Shown here piece by piece: positions 18,201 through 25,765 of a stretch of 64,000 bases of DNA. Source of the stretch: JACKHO01 sp041398745 (GTDB lineage Bacteria; Planctomycetota; Planctomycetia; Planctomycetales; Planctomycetaceae); assembly GCA_041398745.1 (NCBI GenBank), contig JAWKUB010000002.1:310001-374000 (forward strand), given 5' to 3'. Below the pieces are notes generated by a model that searched no databases, was not told the DNA's origin, and saw only the letters and a program-made list of their open reading frames with translations. A program made the translations under genes and the position numbers. Within the stretch, counting starts at the first letter, position 1, and each line of letters begins with the position of its first letter.

Positions 18201-18319
18201 TCTACGACCTCGGCTTCCGTAACTCACCAGAGCATGGAGAGAAGCAAGGTCTTCCCGCTGGCTACTGGGTGTATGTTTATCCGAATTGGTACATTTGGGG
18301 TGAACGAGTCATCGACTGA
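15293..18319 (+). CDS. YfbK-like VWA protein with anti-sigma-like N-terminus
   Basis: Protein of 1008 residues. Residues about 5-55 (KLTAYVLGELTEDERREVAR and following) resemble the N-terminus of FecR/zinc-finger-type anti-sigma proteins, without the zinc ligands. One TM helix lies at about 103-122. A long variable linker runs to about 440. The YfbK-type N-terminal segment follows (FLRPVDAPYSTFSIDVDTAS), then a VWA domain with a complete MIDAS: DVSGSM near residue 555, a Thr in the STNG loop, and TDGDFND. A DUF3520-like C-terminal part follows (KDVKFQVEFNPDKVSRYRL). The protein is probably anchored in the inner membrane, with the short N-terminus binding the sigma factor and the large part outside. 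Such ECF/VWA pairs recur in planctomycetes. Ligand and target promoters are unknown. Confidence 0.9.
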   Translation: MSIDPQDPKLTAYVLGELTEDERREVARLLVDSPAAQEVVEQLRQTSEELFAALAAESPTTVSSSGHLRTVVREAVGKSPAAQALVVEAAPQPVRPTSPSGSSGRMALGATVAALGLAVCLSLMSAPSESPVAQVVLTDGLSSELDDLVRISDREDLLGLTDSTTTARAMIVLSDGVVVDDVTYLSSGLSLTSPEQLAELEKRSQVNEQLASRVDSFSLAYRLSEQKQPESTPSSSFAAVTYPVQPQQHNASAAPSVPLEWEQAQLNWSDGRWGISPSSTTTYSRGANLATGSLSADERLLRRAQGVTPYYVTPQSQRWLFETPEQLGTKVYPVGDLVMEATGQLDESVRVVPQQMDPNIYAGRLFRVTGADASSQQRMAEQTAGEAELPQIRSSMGDVSESSLARTESERARYRAVQEQEVREGVEAKGFQGVDRFGRTSGESYAPIIENGFLRPVDAPYSTFSIDVDTASYANVRRMLQSGQLPPANAVRLEELVNAFSYELPQPEGDTPFTVTIDAGSCPWQPEHELVRVAMQAKAIPMEERPPASLVFLIDVSGSMRSENKLPLVQQSLLMLTKEMREDDQVSIVTYSNNANVVLDCANGAEHEQIEQAIAQLSASGSTNGEHGLSLAYDVARKHLLKSGSNRVLICTDGDFNDGVSDDQGVFELIEEQRNQGVFLSVLGFGSGNLKDSKLEELADKGNGQYSYIDSLREARRVLIEEMTGTLYTLAKDVKFQVEFNPDKVSRYRLLGYENRALADQHFSDDRIDAGELGAGHSVTALYEIAPVGAKTPQGTVEPRRYGPMTRTEALVEQHREEVAAKLPHESEMMLVKVRYKAPDADESTRVEFPYVPGEKVKPSTDLSFAAATIELGLLLRDSTYKGKGNWDQLVSLTQDSIGDDPKGRRTEFLDLVLRARSLSQRQNGSTPQSPTPRLLGSSDARKMAGCDGKYSDLLDKWDAANDQLTYGEFYDLGFRNSPEHGEKQGLPAGYWVYVYPNWYIWGERVID

Positions 18320-18385
18320 TTCGAACGTGAATGCGGTATAAGCAGGAGTTATTCGTGGAGTAGTGCAGGCCGCGTGGAACTGGGT

Positions 18386-18493
18386 GGTGCGTTACGCAAA
18401 TCGTTCAATGCGGAATTCAGCGTGCCATTTCCGTGACGCCCCATTCGCGGACAATACCCGCAACAATACCGCGACTTGCTGCACGCACCCTAC
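18386..18493 (-). repeat. Dispersed 108-bp repeat, copy A
   Basis: Read on the minus strand this begins GTAGGGTGCGTGCAGC and ends TTGCGTAACGCACC. It aligns without gaps over 108 bp with copy B at 56007-56114: 26 of the first 29 bases and 22 of the last 25 match by eye. It sits between the VWA gene and the DUF2752 gene, which converge. It has no coding potential of note. Confidence 0.75.
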
Positions 18494-18511
18494 AAAATTG
18501 CCCGTGCGGAA

Positions 18512-19030
18512 TCAGAAGAACAGCTGACCGATTGCCCAGTTGATGATGACGCTCCCCACGATCGCGACAGCCAGCCAGGACGGCCATGTTCGACGATTCA
18601 GTCGACCTTGCCGCAATTCTCGCAGTAAAAACAGTCGATAGGGGAACTGGAACAACAATCCGGCAAACATGACGACACCGGTGCGATTCACAGCCCAGGC
18701 CTGTGTGATGTCGCCGCGCACGAGATAAACAAAACTTCGGGTGAGCCCACATCCCGGACAACCCATGCCCGTAGCGAGTTTTGTCATACAGGTCTCTGGA
18801 AGTGGCGAATCGGGCCACCAGCGAAATGCCACTCGACCGCCCGGTATCACCTGCAAGCTCATCGCAGTGAGGAAGACCAGTGTGGCTGTTGTCAGGGCAA
18901 TCCAATTCCACTGCAACTGACTATGGGCGAGGATTTCCTCACGAGTTAACGGACGCACATCATCGTCGTTGAAGAAGTCATCCTCCTCCAGTTTGACAGG
19001 CGTGGTCACGTTTGACGTCATGAACGTCAC
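18512..19030 (-). CDS. DUF2752 membrane protein
   Basis: Membrane protein of 172 residues with about three helices: LTTATLVFLTAMSLQ, VVMFAGLLFQFPYRLF and WLAVAIVGSVIINWAIG. The DUF2752 core motif CPGCGLTRSF lies near residue 90; the two cysteines may bind metal. The function of DUF2752 is not established. The start at 19030 (alternative ATG at 19018) is 9 bp after the stop of the E2-like gene, so the two are almost certainly co-transcribed. An acidic cytoplasmic N-terminus (EEDDFFNDDD) precedes the first helix. Confidence 0.87.
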   Translation of the reverse strand: MTFMTSNVTTPVKLEEDDFFNDDDVRPLTREEILAHSQLQWNWIALTTATLVFLTAMSLQVIPGGRVAFRWWPDSPLPETCMTKLATGMGCPGCGLTRSFVYLVRGDITQAWAVNRTGVVMFAGLLFQFPYRLFLLRELRQGRLNRRTWPSWLAVAIVGSVIINWAIGQLFF

Positions 19031-19039
19031 TGCTGCGAA

Positions 19040-19822
19040 CTATGTGAATTGAAAACGCGTATCGCACCCACTGCAGCGCACCCACCGTCCATGATACTCC
19101 GCTGGAATCTTGTACTGCTTACCGCAGCCAGGGCAGGCACAAGGCATGCGGTCTTGACTTGCAGGCGCCGGTACGGCCTCTTGCCCGGGGCGACGCGGCA
19201 GGCGCCTCGGCTCGGGGGCTGTATCGGAAGTCGATGAGCGTTGAGTGGGCGGCAATTGCGTGGGTTGCGGTTGTGTGGCAACAGGTGCGGGAGCCGGTTG
19301 ACTCGGTTTAGGATGATCAATGATTTCCTCGAACTCCTGTTCGAATTCGTCGTCGGCATCTTCTTCGGGCAGCAGGCAGACTTCATCGGTCGGCAGGCGG
19401 TGCAGGTTGTCTTCGACCCACTTGGCGGCTTCACCATTCAGCGGGCTTTTCAAATTGTAGCTCTGGTAGGCCAGCATTTCGCCAATGCGAATGACAATCG
19501 ATTCCAGTGATTCGCCTGCACTCCAGTGATCGCCCACACAAATGGCATGGGGCGCAATGTTGGGGTGAAACACCGGCGTCAGCATCCGGCACTGGGGCGG
19601 AGTGCGGGGATAGTTTCGGGGAAGCACAATTTCGACCAGATGATCTTTCGCTGGCTCGATGGCGTCACCCTTCTGCCGCAAGCTCTTCACCTGATATTGA
19701 AACTGATACTTCTCGGGCGGATCGCCATCCACTTGCACGATGTTCACGCGAGGATGCAGTCGCACGTAGTTCCACAGTTTTTCATAGTCGGCGGCCAGCC
19801 GGCGAAGTCGCACTCTGCTCAT
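19040..19822 (-). CDS. E2-like (ubiquitin-conjugating fold) protein with C-terminal zinc ribbon
   Basis: Protein of 260 residues. Residues about 1-140 read as an E2/UBC fold with all the landmark elements: LPRNYPRTPP (the YPxxPP hairpin), HPNI at 86-89, a catalytic-type Cys95 in HAICVGDHW, Trp100, then SLESIVIRIGEML and a NLKSPLNGEAA crossover end. The Asn-to-Cys spacing (88 to 95) is close to that of eukaryotic E2 enzymes. Residues about 150-225 are an acidic then Pro/Gln-rich linker. Residues 228-253 hold a zinc ribbon (CxCxxC then CxxC). An active E2 would carry a ubiquitin-like protein as a thioester. No E1, JAB peptidase or ubiquitin-like gene is visible nearby. DUF2752 follows in the same operon. 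The E2 assignment is by motif reading. Confidence 0.85.
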   Translation of the reverse strand: MSRVRLRRLAADYEKLWNYVRLHPRVNIVQVDGDPPEKYQFQYQVKSLRQKGDAIEPAKDHLVEIVLPRNYPRTPPQCRMLTPVFHPNIAPHAICVGDHWSAGESLESIVIRIGEMLAYQSYNLKSPLNGEAAKWVEDNLHRLPTDEVCLLPEEDADDEFEQEFEEIIDHPKPSQPAPAPVATQPQPTQLPPTQRSSTSDTAPEPRRLPRRPGQEAVPAPASQDRMPCACPGCGKQYKIPAEYHGRWVRCSGCDTRFQFT

Positions 19823-19999
19823 GGATTAGCTCGAAGCTCAATTGAAACGCATCAACATCGAGCCACGCAGTGTAATCGGCTTTCAGATGGGGAGAAAGTG
19901 AAAAGATTGTGCTCAAGTGTCATTGTCCACTCCACTCTGTTAACCTTTTCAATTCGTAATACACAACGAATCAATGAACTGCAAAGTGGAATGTGCGAA

Positions 20000-20365
20000 A
20001 TGAGCGACAATGCGGCACAGGAAGGCCCCGAATGGGCAATGACGGACTCTGGACTTAAGTACCGAATTCTCCGTGAGGGAACTGGTGCCGCGCCCATGGC
20101 GGCCAGCACAGTCGAGTGCCACTACAAAGGCTGGCTCGACAACGGCAAGGAGTTCGACAGCAGTTACAACCGTGGTCAGACAGCCACGTTTCCGCTGAAC
20201 CGGGTTATTCGCGGCTGGACGGAAGGTCTGCAGCTTGTGAGTGAAGGGGGCAAAATCGAGTTGGAAATTCCCTCAGTCCTGGGCTACGGAGCGAACGGTG
20301 CACCGCCGGTCATTCCACCGAATGCGACGCTGCACTTCGAGGTGGAACTCATCAAGGTTGTGTAG
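20000..20365 (+). CDS. FKBP-type peptidyl-prolyl cis-trans isomerase
   Basis: Single FKBP domain of 121 residues that isomerises X-Pro bonds. It has the conserved VECHYKGWLDNGKEFDSSY and FPLNRVIRGWTEGLQ segments and ends LHFEVELIKV. There is no signal peptide, so it acts in the cytoplasm. The frame is open much further upstream, but the ATG at 20000 has a GTGGA ribosome site 9 bases before it and the upstream part overlaps the divergent E2-like gene. ATG 19991 is a close alternative. A second gene follows 68 bp downstream. Confidence 0.95.
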   Translation: MSDNAAQEGPEWAMTDSGLKYRILREGTGAAPMAASTVECHYKGWLDNGKEFDSSYNRGQTATFPLNRVIRGWTEGLQLVSEGGKIELEIPSVLGYGANGAPPVIPPNATLHFEVELIKVV

Positions 20366-20433
20366 CAGTCGTATGCTACCGAATTTGAATTGAAATCAAT
20401 GTCTTTGTTTCGTGGGTCAAAGGGAACGCTCTG

Positions 20434-20829
20434 ATGGATCTCATCAAATTGCTGACCGATCAGTTAAGGGTCAATGAGAATCAGGCTCGCGGTGGTGCGG
20501 GATTGATATTCGACATGGTTCAAAAGCAGGTTGGTAGCGAAGATTTTGCCAAGATTTCCGCTGCTATTCCACAGGTCAGCACGTGGATCAACCACGCTCC
20601 AACTGAGTCGTCCGAAGGCGGCGGAATGTTTGGAATGGCTGGCAGTCTGGCTGCACAACTTGGGCTCGATGGTATTGGAGAACTGGCAAGTCTGGCAGGC
20701 GGATTCAAAAAGCTGAATCTCGATCCTGACATGGCAGCGCAGTTTGTGCCTGTCATCATGAAATATGTCGAAGGACTTGGTGGTGGCGATTTGAAGTCAA
20801 TTCTGGCCAAAGTTCTACCCAAAGGTTAG
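20434..20829 (+). CDS. DUF2780 family protein
   Basis: Small protein of 131 residues, rich in Gly, Ala and Leu, resembling DUF2780 (VcgC/VcgE) proteins: MDLIKLLTDQL at the start and GLGGGDLKSILAKVLP at the end. Function is not established. There is no signal peptide or TM helix. An AAGGGA ribosome site lies before the ATG. It sits in a plus-strand run with FKBP, PLD and Ogt; the PLD gene begins 9 bp after its stop. Confidence 0.8.
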   Translation: MDLIKLLTDQLRVNENQARGGAGLIFDMVQKQVGSEDFAKISAAIPQVSTWINHAPTESSEGGGMFGMAGSLAAQLGLDGIGELASLAGGFKKLNLDPDMAAQFVPVIMKYVEGLGGGDLKSILAKVLPKG

Positions 20830-20838
20830 AGCAGCCGC

Positions 20839-21564
20839 ATGGACAGCCTGGAGCAAATCGAGTCCGCTCTTCAAGCGAGTCTGGATGACCTCAGAGTTTC
20901 ACGTGGCGAGCGACAGGCGCTCCGCGAGATTCTCAGTGAGGCTCAACTATTGCCGACGCAGCGAACCTTGTTGCGTAAGCAGGCGTTCAATTTGGCGTCG
21001 AGTCAGCTGCAGGGAAGCCCCAACCATGGTGCCGTGCTGGAGTGGCTGGAGACCATTTGTAGTCTGCTGGAGCCAGCGCACGGACAGCAAAATGCTTCGG
21101 GTGAGACGGAAGTGCTCTTCGCACCCGGTAATGCCCCGCGGCAACGTTTGCGGACCTTGTTGCAGTACGCGTCGGACAAAGTCGACATTTGTGTGTTCAC
21201 CATTACGGACAACACAGTGTCGGACGAAATACTGGCAGCCGCGAATCGTGGAGTTGCCATTCGCATTATCACGGACGACCGCAAAGCTGAGGATGTTGGT
21301 TCTGATATTGAGCGTTTTCGTGAGGAAGGAATTGAAGTAAGGATTGATTGTTCGTCGCACCATATGCATCACAAATTTGCACTGTTCGATGACCATACCG
21401 TGGTTGATGGCAGCTACAACTGGACGCGGGCCGCAGCCGATTACAATCAGGAAAGTCTGATTATTTCGACGGAAATCGCGCTGGTCCGCAAGTTCCAAAG
21501 ACGCTTTAATGAACTATGGAACGCGTTCACCGAAACGTGTCCCAATCCCCACTCGAACAGGTAG
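20839..21564 (+). CDS. Single-motif phospholipase D-like protein (possible nuclease)
   Basis: Protein of 241 residues. The C-terminal half (about 110-235) is a PLD fold with one HxKxxxxD motif (His177, Lys179, Asp184) followed by GSYNWT. One motif per chain is typical of Nuc/MitoPLD-like phosphodiesterases, which dimerise to form the active site. The N-terminal 100 residues are helical and lack a signal peptide. A DNA- or phospholipid-cleaving role is possible. It lies 9 bp after DUF2780 and 9 bp before ogt, so it is probably co-transcribed with a DNA-repair gene, which mildly favours a nucleic-acid substrate. Confidence 0.85.
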   Translation: MDSLEQIESALQASLDDLRVSRGERQALREILSEAQLLPTQRTLLRKQAFNLASSQLQGSPNHGAVLEWLETICSLLEPAHGQQNASGETEVLFAPGNAPRQRLRTLLQYASDKVDICVFTITDNTVSDEILAAANRGVAIRIITDDRKAEDVGSDIERFREEGIEVRIDCSSHHMHHKFALFDDHTVVDGSYNWTRAAADYNQESLIISTEIALVRKFQRRFNELWNAFTETCPNPHSNR

Positions 21565-21573
21565 GAGTCCCGC

Positions 21574-22089
21574 GTGTCAGTTCTCACTTCACACGAACCG
21601 TTTCTTACTGAACTGGGTTGGGTTGTCCTTCAGGGGACCAAGCGAGGCGTGACTGACCTGACGTTTGGACATGCAACCTTGGAAGACGCCATTGAAGCGA
21701 CGCGGCATTGGGACGCAGGCGAAGTTGACTTCGCATGGTATCCCAGGGCTTGCAAACTTCTGACCAAATTCGCCGCTGGAAAACGTGTCGACCTCTCAAG
21801 CATTCCCATCGACACTCCGCAAATGACGCCGTTTCAATCGCGGGTCATTGAGCAGCTTCGGCAAATTCCCTACGGAACAACTCGAACATATGCCGAACTG
21901 GCTGAGTTGGCGGGGAGTACCGGCGCTGCGAGAGCTGTGGGCACAGTCATGGCGAATAACCGCATTCCGCTGTTGTTGCCATGTCATCGAGTCGTTGGCA
22001 GCAACGGACACCTCGGCGGTTACTCAGCGCCACAAGGGCTGGACATGAAACGACGGCTGCTGGCGATCGAACAATCGGCGACCAGTTGA
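21574..22089 (+). CDS. ogt: Methylated-DNA-protein-cysteine methyltransferase
   Basis: Protein of 171 residues that removes alkyl groups from O6-alkylguanine by transfer to its own cysteine. The active site is LPCHRVVG with Cys137. The upstream YGTTRTYAELA and AVGTVMANNRIPLL segments are the DNA-binding recognition part, and GGYSAPQGLDMKRRLL ends the domain. The N-terminal 70 residues are the usual variable domain. The start is GTG at 21574 with a GGAG site 6 bases upstream. No Ada-type zinc domain is present, so it is a constitutive Ogt-like form. Its stop lies 2 bp from the stop of the convergent gene. Confidence 0.94.
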   Translation: MSVLTSHEPFLTELGWVVLQGTKRGVTDLTFGHATLEDAIEATRHWDAGEVDFAWYPRACKLLTKFAAGKRVDLSSIPIDTPQMTPFQSRVIEQLRQIPYGTTRTYAELAELAGSTGAARAVGTVMANNRIPLLLPCHRVVGSNGHLGGYSAPQGLDMKRRLLAIEQSATS

Positions 22090-22091
22090 GC

Positions 22092-22514
22092 TTATCTTGT
22101 GTTGTCGAACGCGTAGACTTCTTCCAGAGCTGCCGTACGCGGTAAAGGAACGCGGTTGCCCAAGTAGACATCCAACTCCCGCTGAATTCGGGCTTTGGCC
22201 TGTTCTCTATCGATGAGCACTGCTGGCGGCCACAAGTCCCGCGTGCGACGCATGGACAGACACCACGGTCCGGCAGCGCAGACAATGCGAGTCAATGGGT
22301 GCTGCTCCAACAGTTGGTTCACCTCGGCCTGCGTGTATTCGTCAGGATGCTGCTGACAGACGACGATTAAATCAGGCTGATCGGCGGTAGCGCATAGTGC
22401 CTCACCAATTCGGGAAAACGTCGACACATGCTGTGCTGATTGCATGACCGCTTCACCAACGCCGGTCACACCGTGGACATTGCCTATAACCCAGGCCAGT
22501 GGAAACTTGCTCAT
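22092..22514 (-). CDS. Unrecognised protein in an ABC transporter operon
   Basis: Protein of 140 residues that I do not recognise. Alternating strands and helices (LAWVIGNVHG, PDLIVVCQQ, TRIVCAAGPWC) suggest a small Rossmann-like or receiver-like alpha/beta fold. There is no signal peptide or TM helix. The ATG at 22514 overlaps the permease stop (TGACCATGA arrangement), so translation is probably coupled to the ABC permease. It is the last gene of the operon. It may be a regulator or accessory of the transporter; no motif decides this. Confidence 0.75.
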   Translation of the reverse strand: MSKFPLAWVIGNVHGVTGVGEAVMQSAQHVSTFSRIGEALCATADQPDLIVVCQQHPDEYTQAEVNQLLEQHPLTRIVCAAGPWCLSMRRTRDLWPPAVLIDREQAKARIQRELDVYLGNRVPLPRTAALEEVYAFDNTR

Positions 22515-22516
22515 GG

Positions 22517-23734
22517 TCAATCCTTGATGAGAAACGCAGACGTCCGTTGCTTCATATCCTGGTTAATTCGATGGTTTCCTGTCAGGTGAAACACTGCCAA
22601 ATCGGGTGGCATGGTCGTAATGAGAAAAATGATCATGAACAGTAACCCAACGGCAGAAATGACTGGCGGAGCGTGGAGTTGACCGAGAATAACAGCGCCA
22701 CCGACTGCGAGAGTTGCCACAGTAAGGGGAGCCAGAAAAATGTAGTCGTATCCCGGTATGATGAGCCGTCCAGTTGCCAGCCGACCAAAGAAACCCAATG
22801 GAGGCGCATGGCCCGAGACATAGGCACCTGTTCGCACGACACTCAACACAATACCGAGCATTGAGACAAGCGTTCCCAGCGGACCAAATGGAATGGGCCG
22901 CCACGCGTGAAAATTCATCATGCGGATGGCACCGTCCACGTGCCAGGAAACCATGAGCGCCACAAGAAATCCTGCCAGGGGAGACAGCAGCAGTTGGTGG
23001 CGTTTGAAGTCTGGCGCCATTTGATCAAACGGCCAGCCATTAAGGTTCTTCTGCTGCATTTCCACCAGTGTGTCGGTGTTCGAAGTAATAATTGCATCGA
23101 ATCCGTACTTGTCGGTCCAGGCCATGTCCCATTCGTGAAATCGTGAGAGGGAGAGAAAGTGCCCCACCTGAACGGAGACGACAATGGCTACAAAAATCAG
23201 CGCAGCCACAGTCGGCATGGGAAACACGGTGTGTGTCAGTCCTCCTGCTGCAAAGACAATTCCGTAAGCAAGCCAACGAGGACCGACGAGTGAAAACGTT
23301 ACTGTGCTTGCGACAATCCAGACACCCAGGAAGACGACGGGAACGACGAACCATTCGCACTTTGGAATTCGTAGCGAACCAATGGTCAGTAGTGCCACAG
23401 GTAAAATGTCTTGAATCGAGAGCATCACCGGCCCTTCCGGTAATGGTTGCCATGCGGACCACGGGCTTGCTCTGAGCCAGTCACGGTACTTGGGACGCCA
23501 TAAGGGCTGGAAATAGAACACGCGGAAGCCGCCGTAAACCGCAGCCGCCAGAACGCAAAGCGTACCACCCAGAGGATTGTGGTCAGCAAAGATTTGATCG
23601 GCGCGACGGAAGTTGAAATCGGCGAGCATGGCGAGTCCTTCCGTCAGGAAGAACAACACAATGGCTCCGAGAGTCAACCCGGGCACAGGTAGCACGCGGC
23701 GGTACCAGCGAACCGAACTCCATATGAGTTTCAT
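22517..23734 (-). CDS. Multi-pass membrane protein, probable ABC permease
   Basis: Protein of 405 residues with about nine hydrophobic helices: VLPVPGLTLGAIVLFFL, GTLCVLAAAVYGG, FVVPVVFLGVWIVAS, then a cluster to LLFMIIFLITT. No enzymatic motif is present. Its start overlaps the end of the ABC ATPase gene by 4 bp, which argues that it is the permease partner. The substrate is unknown. Between the fifth and sixth helices a soluble loop of about 50 residues (FHEWDMAWTDKYGFDAI) lies on one face. Confidence 0.8.
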   Translation of the reverse strand: MKLIWSSVRWYRRVLPVPGLTLGAIVLFFLTEGLAMLADFNFRRADQIFADHNPLGGTLCVLAAAVYGGFRVFYFQPLWRPKYRDWLRASPWSAWQPLPEGPVMLSIQDILPVALLTIGSLRIPKCEWFVVPVVFLGVWIVASTVTFSLVGPRWLAYGIVFAAGGLTHTVFPMPTVAALIFVAIVVSVQVGHFLSLSRFHEWDMAWTDKYGFDAIITSNTDTLVEMQQKNLNGWPFDQMAPDFKRHQLLLSPLAGFLVALMVSWHVDGAIRMMNFHAWRPIPFGPLGTLVSMLGIVLSVVRTGAYVSGHAPPLGFFGRLATGRLIIPGYDYIFLAPLTVATLAVGGAVILGQLHAPPVISAVGLLFMIIFLITTMPPDLAVFHLTGNHRINQDMKQRTSAFLIKD

Positions 23735-24516
23735 CGATACTTCTCCTCACCTTCGAAATAAGCATCGATTTGTGCGAGCGTTTCGGGAAACACAATCCTT
23801 TCGAGAATTGCGTCGAGCGTTTGCCCGCCACCTGCCTGCCGCTTCAAGTCTTGTAGTGTGCCCTCTGCCGCAACCTCGCCCTGTTTCAGGACGACCAGTC
23901 GGTCGGCCGTTTCTTCAACGAGTTCGGGGACCGGGGCCGTGAAGACAATGGTCCGGTCTTCATCATCGGCCATGCGTTGCAGCAGGCACTTCATCGCAAG
24001 AATGCCGGCAGGATCAAGTCCGCCTGAGAACGGTTCGTCGAGTAACAGAATAGGTGCGTCGGTAATGAGAGCCGAGCAGAGAGAGATTTTCTTTTGCTGA
24101 CCCGATGAATAAGTACGAATGGGGGCTTCGGCGAGCGATGACAGTTCAAAGAGTGCCAGGAGTCGATCAGCATGGTCGAGTAATCGTTCGATGTCGACGC
24201 CGTACATGGCGCCGACGCCGAGAATGAATTCGCGTCCCGTGCGCATTTTCGGGAGCCAGCACCGGTCAGGCAGAAACACGGTCTTTCTACGAATTTCGAG
24301 TTCTTCCTCGACGGAATTGCGTCGCCGAATGCCTTCTATTTCTACGTACCCCTTCTGAGGCACAAGAATTCCGGCAATGACCGACAGCAGCGTTGTCTTG
24401 CCCATGCCATTCGGGCCAATGACCGCCACGCGGCAGCCTGCAGGGATCTTGAGGTCGATTCGCTTGAGAACCGGTTTTACACCATAATGCTGTGTGACGT
24501 CGACAACTGAAATCAT
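23731..24516 (-). CDS. ABC transporter ATP-binding protein
   Basis: ATPase of 261 residues that would power export by the adjacent membrane protein. Walker A is GPNGMGKTT (34-42), the signature is YSSGQQKKISL (where most ABC ATPases have LSGGQ), Walker B is ILLLDEPFSGGLDP, and the H-loop region is TIVFTAPVPELVEE. The usual switch histidine appears to be replaced in that segment. The ATG at 24516 is preferred; a TTG at 24528 is possible. It is the first gene of a three-gene unit. It belongs to the CcmA/NodI-like exporter group by general shape. Confidence 0.92.
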   Translation of the reverse strand: MISVVDVTQHYGVKPVLKRIDLKIPAGCRVAVIGPNGMGKTTLLSVIAGILVPQKGYVEIEGIRRRNSVEEELEIRRKTVFLPDRCWLPKMRTGREFILGVGAMYGVDIERLLDHADRLLALFELSSLAEAPIRTYSSGQQKKISLCSALITDAPILLLDEPFSGGLDPAGILAMKCLLQRMADDEDRTIVFTAPVPELVEETADRLVVLKQGEVAAEGTLQDLKRQAGGGQTLDAILERIVFPETLAQIDAYFEGEEKYR

Positions 24517-24710
24517 AGGGCCGCTCAATGCAGTCCGAAGGGATGTGAAAAGACGTTTTGTTTTTCGTGAATACGTTGACCGCGCGACGATTGTCTAATC
24601 GAATCTCGTTTGTTACTCAGTTTTTCGCAAGTCACTCCCGTTTCTTGCCACCATTTCCAGGTTGGAAATGAATGGTTGCCAGTTTCCTGTATCCCCTGCA
24701 AGAGTGTTGA

Positions 24711-25718
24711 ATGCCCAGTCTGGTCACCGGCGGTGGAGGATTTCTTGGCCGCTACATTGTTGAGCAATTGCTGGCAGAGGGCCACTCTGTACGGAGTATG
24801 TCCCGCAATGCCTACCCGGAACTCGATGTGTTGGGTGTCGAACAAGTCCAGGGGGATTTACGGAATCTGGATGACGTGAAACGCGTCTGCGAAGGCGTGG
24901 ACACAGTATTTCACGTCGCCGCCGTTCCCGGTGTGTGGGGACCATGGTCCAAGTACTACGAAATCAACACACGCGGGACCGAACACATCATTGAAGCATG
25001 CCGGGCGAACGGCGTTCGCAAGCTGGTTTTCACCAGTTCACCCAGCGTCGTGTTTGACGGCCAATCGCACCTCGACGCCGATGAGTCGCTTCCGTATCCC
25101 CAGACATACCTGTGCCACTATCCCCACACCAAGGCCCTCGCTGAACAAGCAGTACTCGCAGCAAATTGTGCGGAACTATCCACGGTTTCGATTCGCCCCC
25201 ACTTGATTTGGGGTCCACGAGACAACCATTTGATTCCCCGTTTGCTCGACCGTGCACGCAAGGGAAAGCTGAAGCAGGTGGGTGATGGCAAGAACCTCAT
25301 TTCGATGGCCTACGTCGAGAATGTTGCGGCAGCCCATTTGCAGGTGGCCAAAGTGCTCGCACCAGACAGCAAGGTTGCCGGACAGGCGTACTTTATCAAT
25401 GATCCTGAGCCGGTGAATTTGTGGAGTTGGGTCAACAACCTTCTCCAGAGAGCGGGGATTCCTCCGGTCAAATCACGAGTATCGGCCAGCTTCGCCTGGA
25501 CTGCGGGAGCAATTTGCGAGGCGGTCTATTGGCTCACGCGCCAATCAGCCGAACCACCCATGACCCGCTTCGTCGCTTTGCAGCTTAGCCAGTCGCATTC
25601 GTACAGCATCGCCAAAGCACAGCGTGATTTTGGCTATAAGCCGCTCATCTCCGTGGAAGTAGGATTTCGTCGCCTCGAAGCAGATTTTCCTTCGCTTTTG
25701 CTAGATCACCCACAATAA
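24711..25718 (+). CDS. NAD-dependent epimerase / 3-beta-HSD family protein
   Basis: Extended SDR of 335 residues with the nucleotide-binding GGGGFLG near the N-terminus, VFHVAAVPG, TSSPSVVFDG and a YPHTK catalytic motif near residue 142. The 3-beta-HSD-type NTRGTEHIIEAC and IRPHLIWGPRD segments point to sterol/NAD-dependent dehydrogenase-like members, such as those acting in hydrocarbon (OleD-like) or hopanoid/steroid metabolism. The substrate is not predictable. It starts at an ATG opposite the ABC operon, with about 190 bp between. Confidence 0.9.
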   Translation: MPSLVTGGGGFLGRYIVEQLLAEGHSVRSMSRNAYPELDVLGVEQVQGDLRNLDDVKRVCEGVDTVFHVAAVPGVWGPWSKYYEINTRGTEHIIEACRANGVRKLVFTSSPSVVFDGQSHLDADESLPYPQTYLCHYPHTKALAEQAVLAANCAELSTVSIRPHLIWGPRDNHLIPRLLDRARKGKLKQVGDGKNLISMAYVENVAAAHLQVAKVLAPDSKVAGQAYFINDPEPVNLWSWVNNLLQRAGIPPVKSRVSASFAWTAGAICEAVYWLTRQSAEPPMTRFVALQLSQSHSYSIAKAQRDFGYKPLISVEVGFRRLEADFPSLLLDHPQ

Positions 25719-25765
25719 ACTCGCAGAGTGCAGCGGCAACTGGCGTTCTTAAAGGTGGCGGAGCA

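Noticed and set aside
19526..19999. Long N-terminal extension of the FKBP frame
   Set aside because: It overlaps the divergent E2-like gene and lacks FKBP-related sequence; the ribosome site supports the start at 20000.
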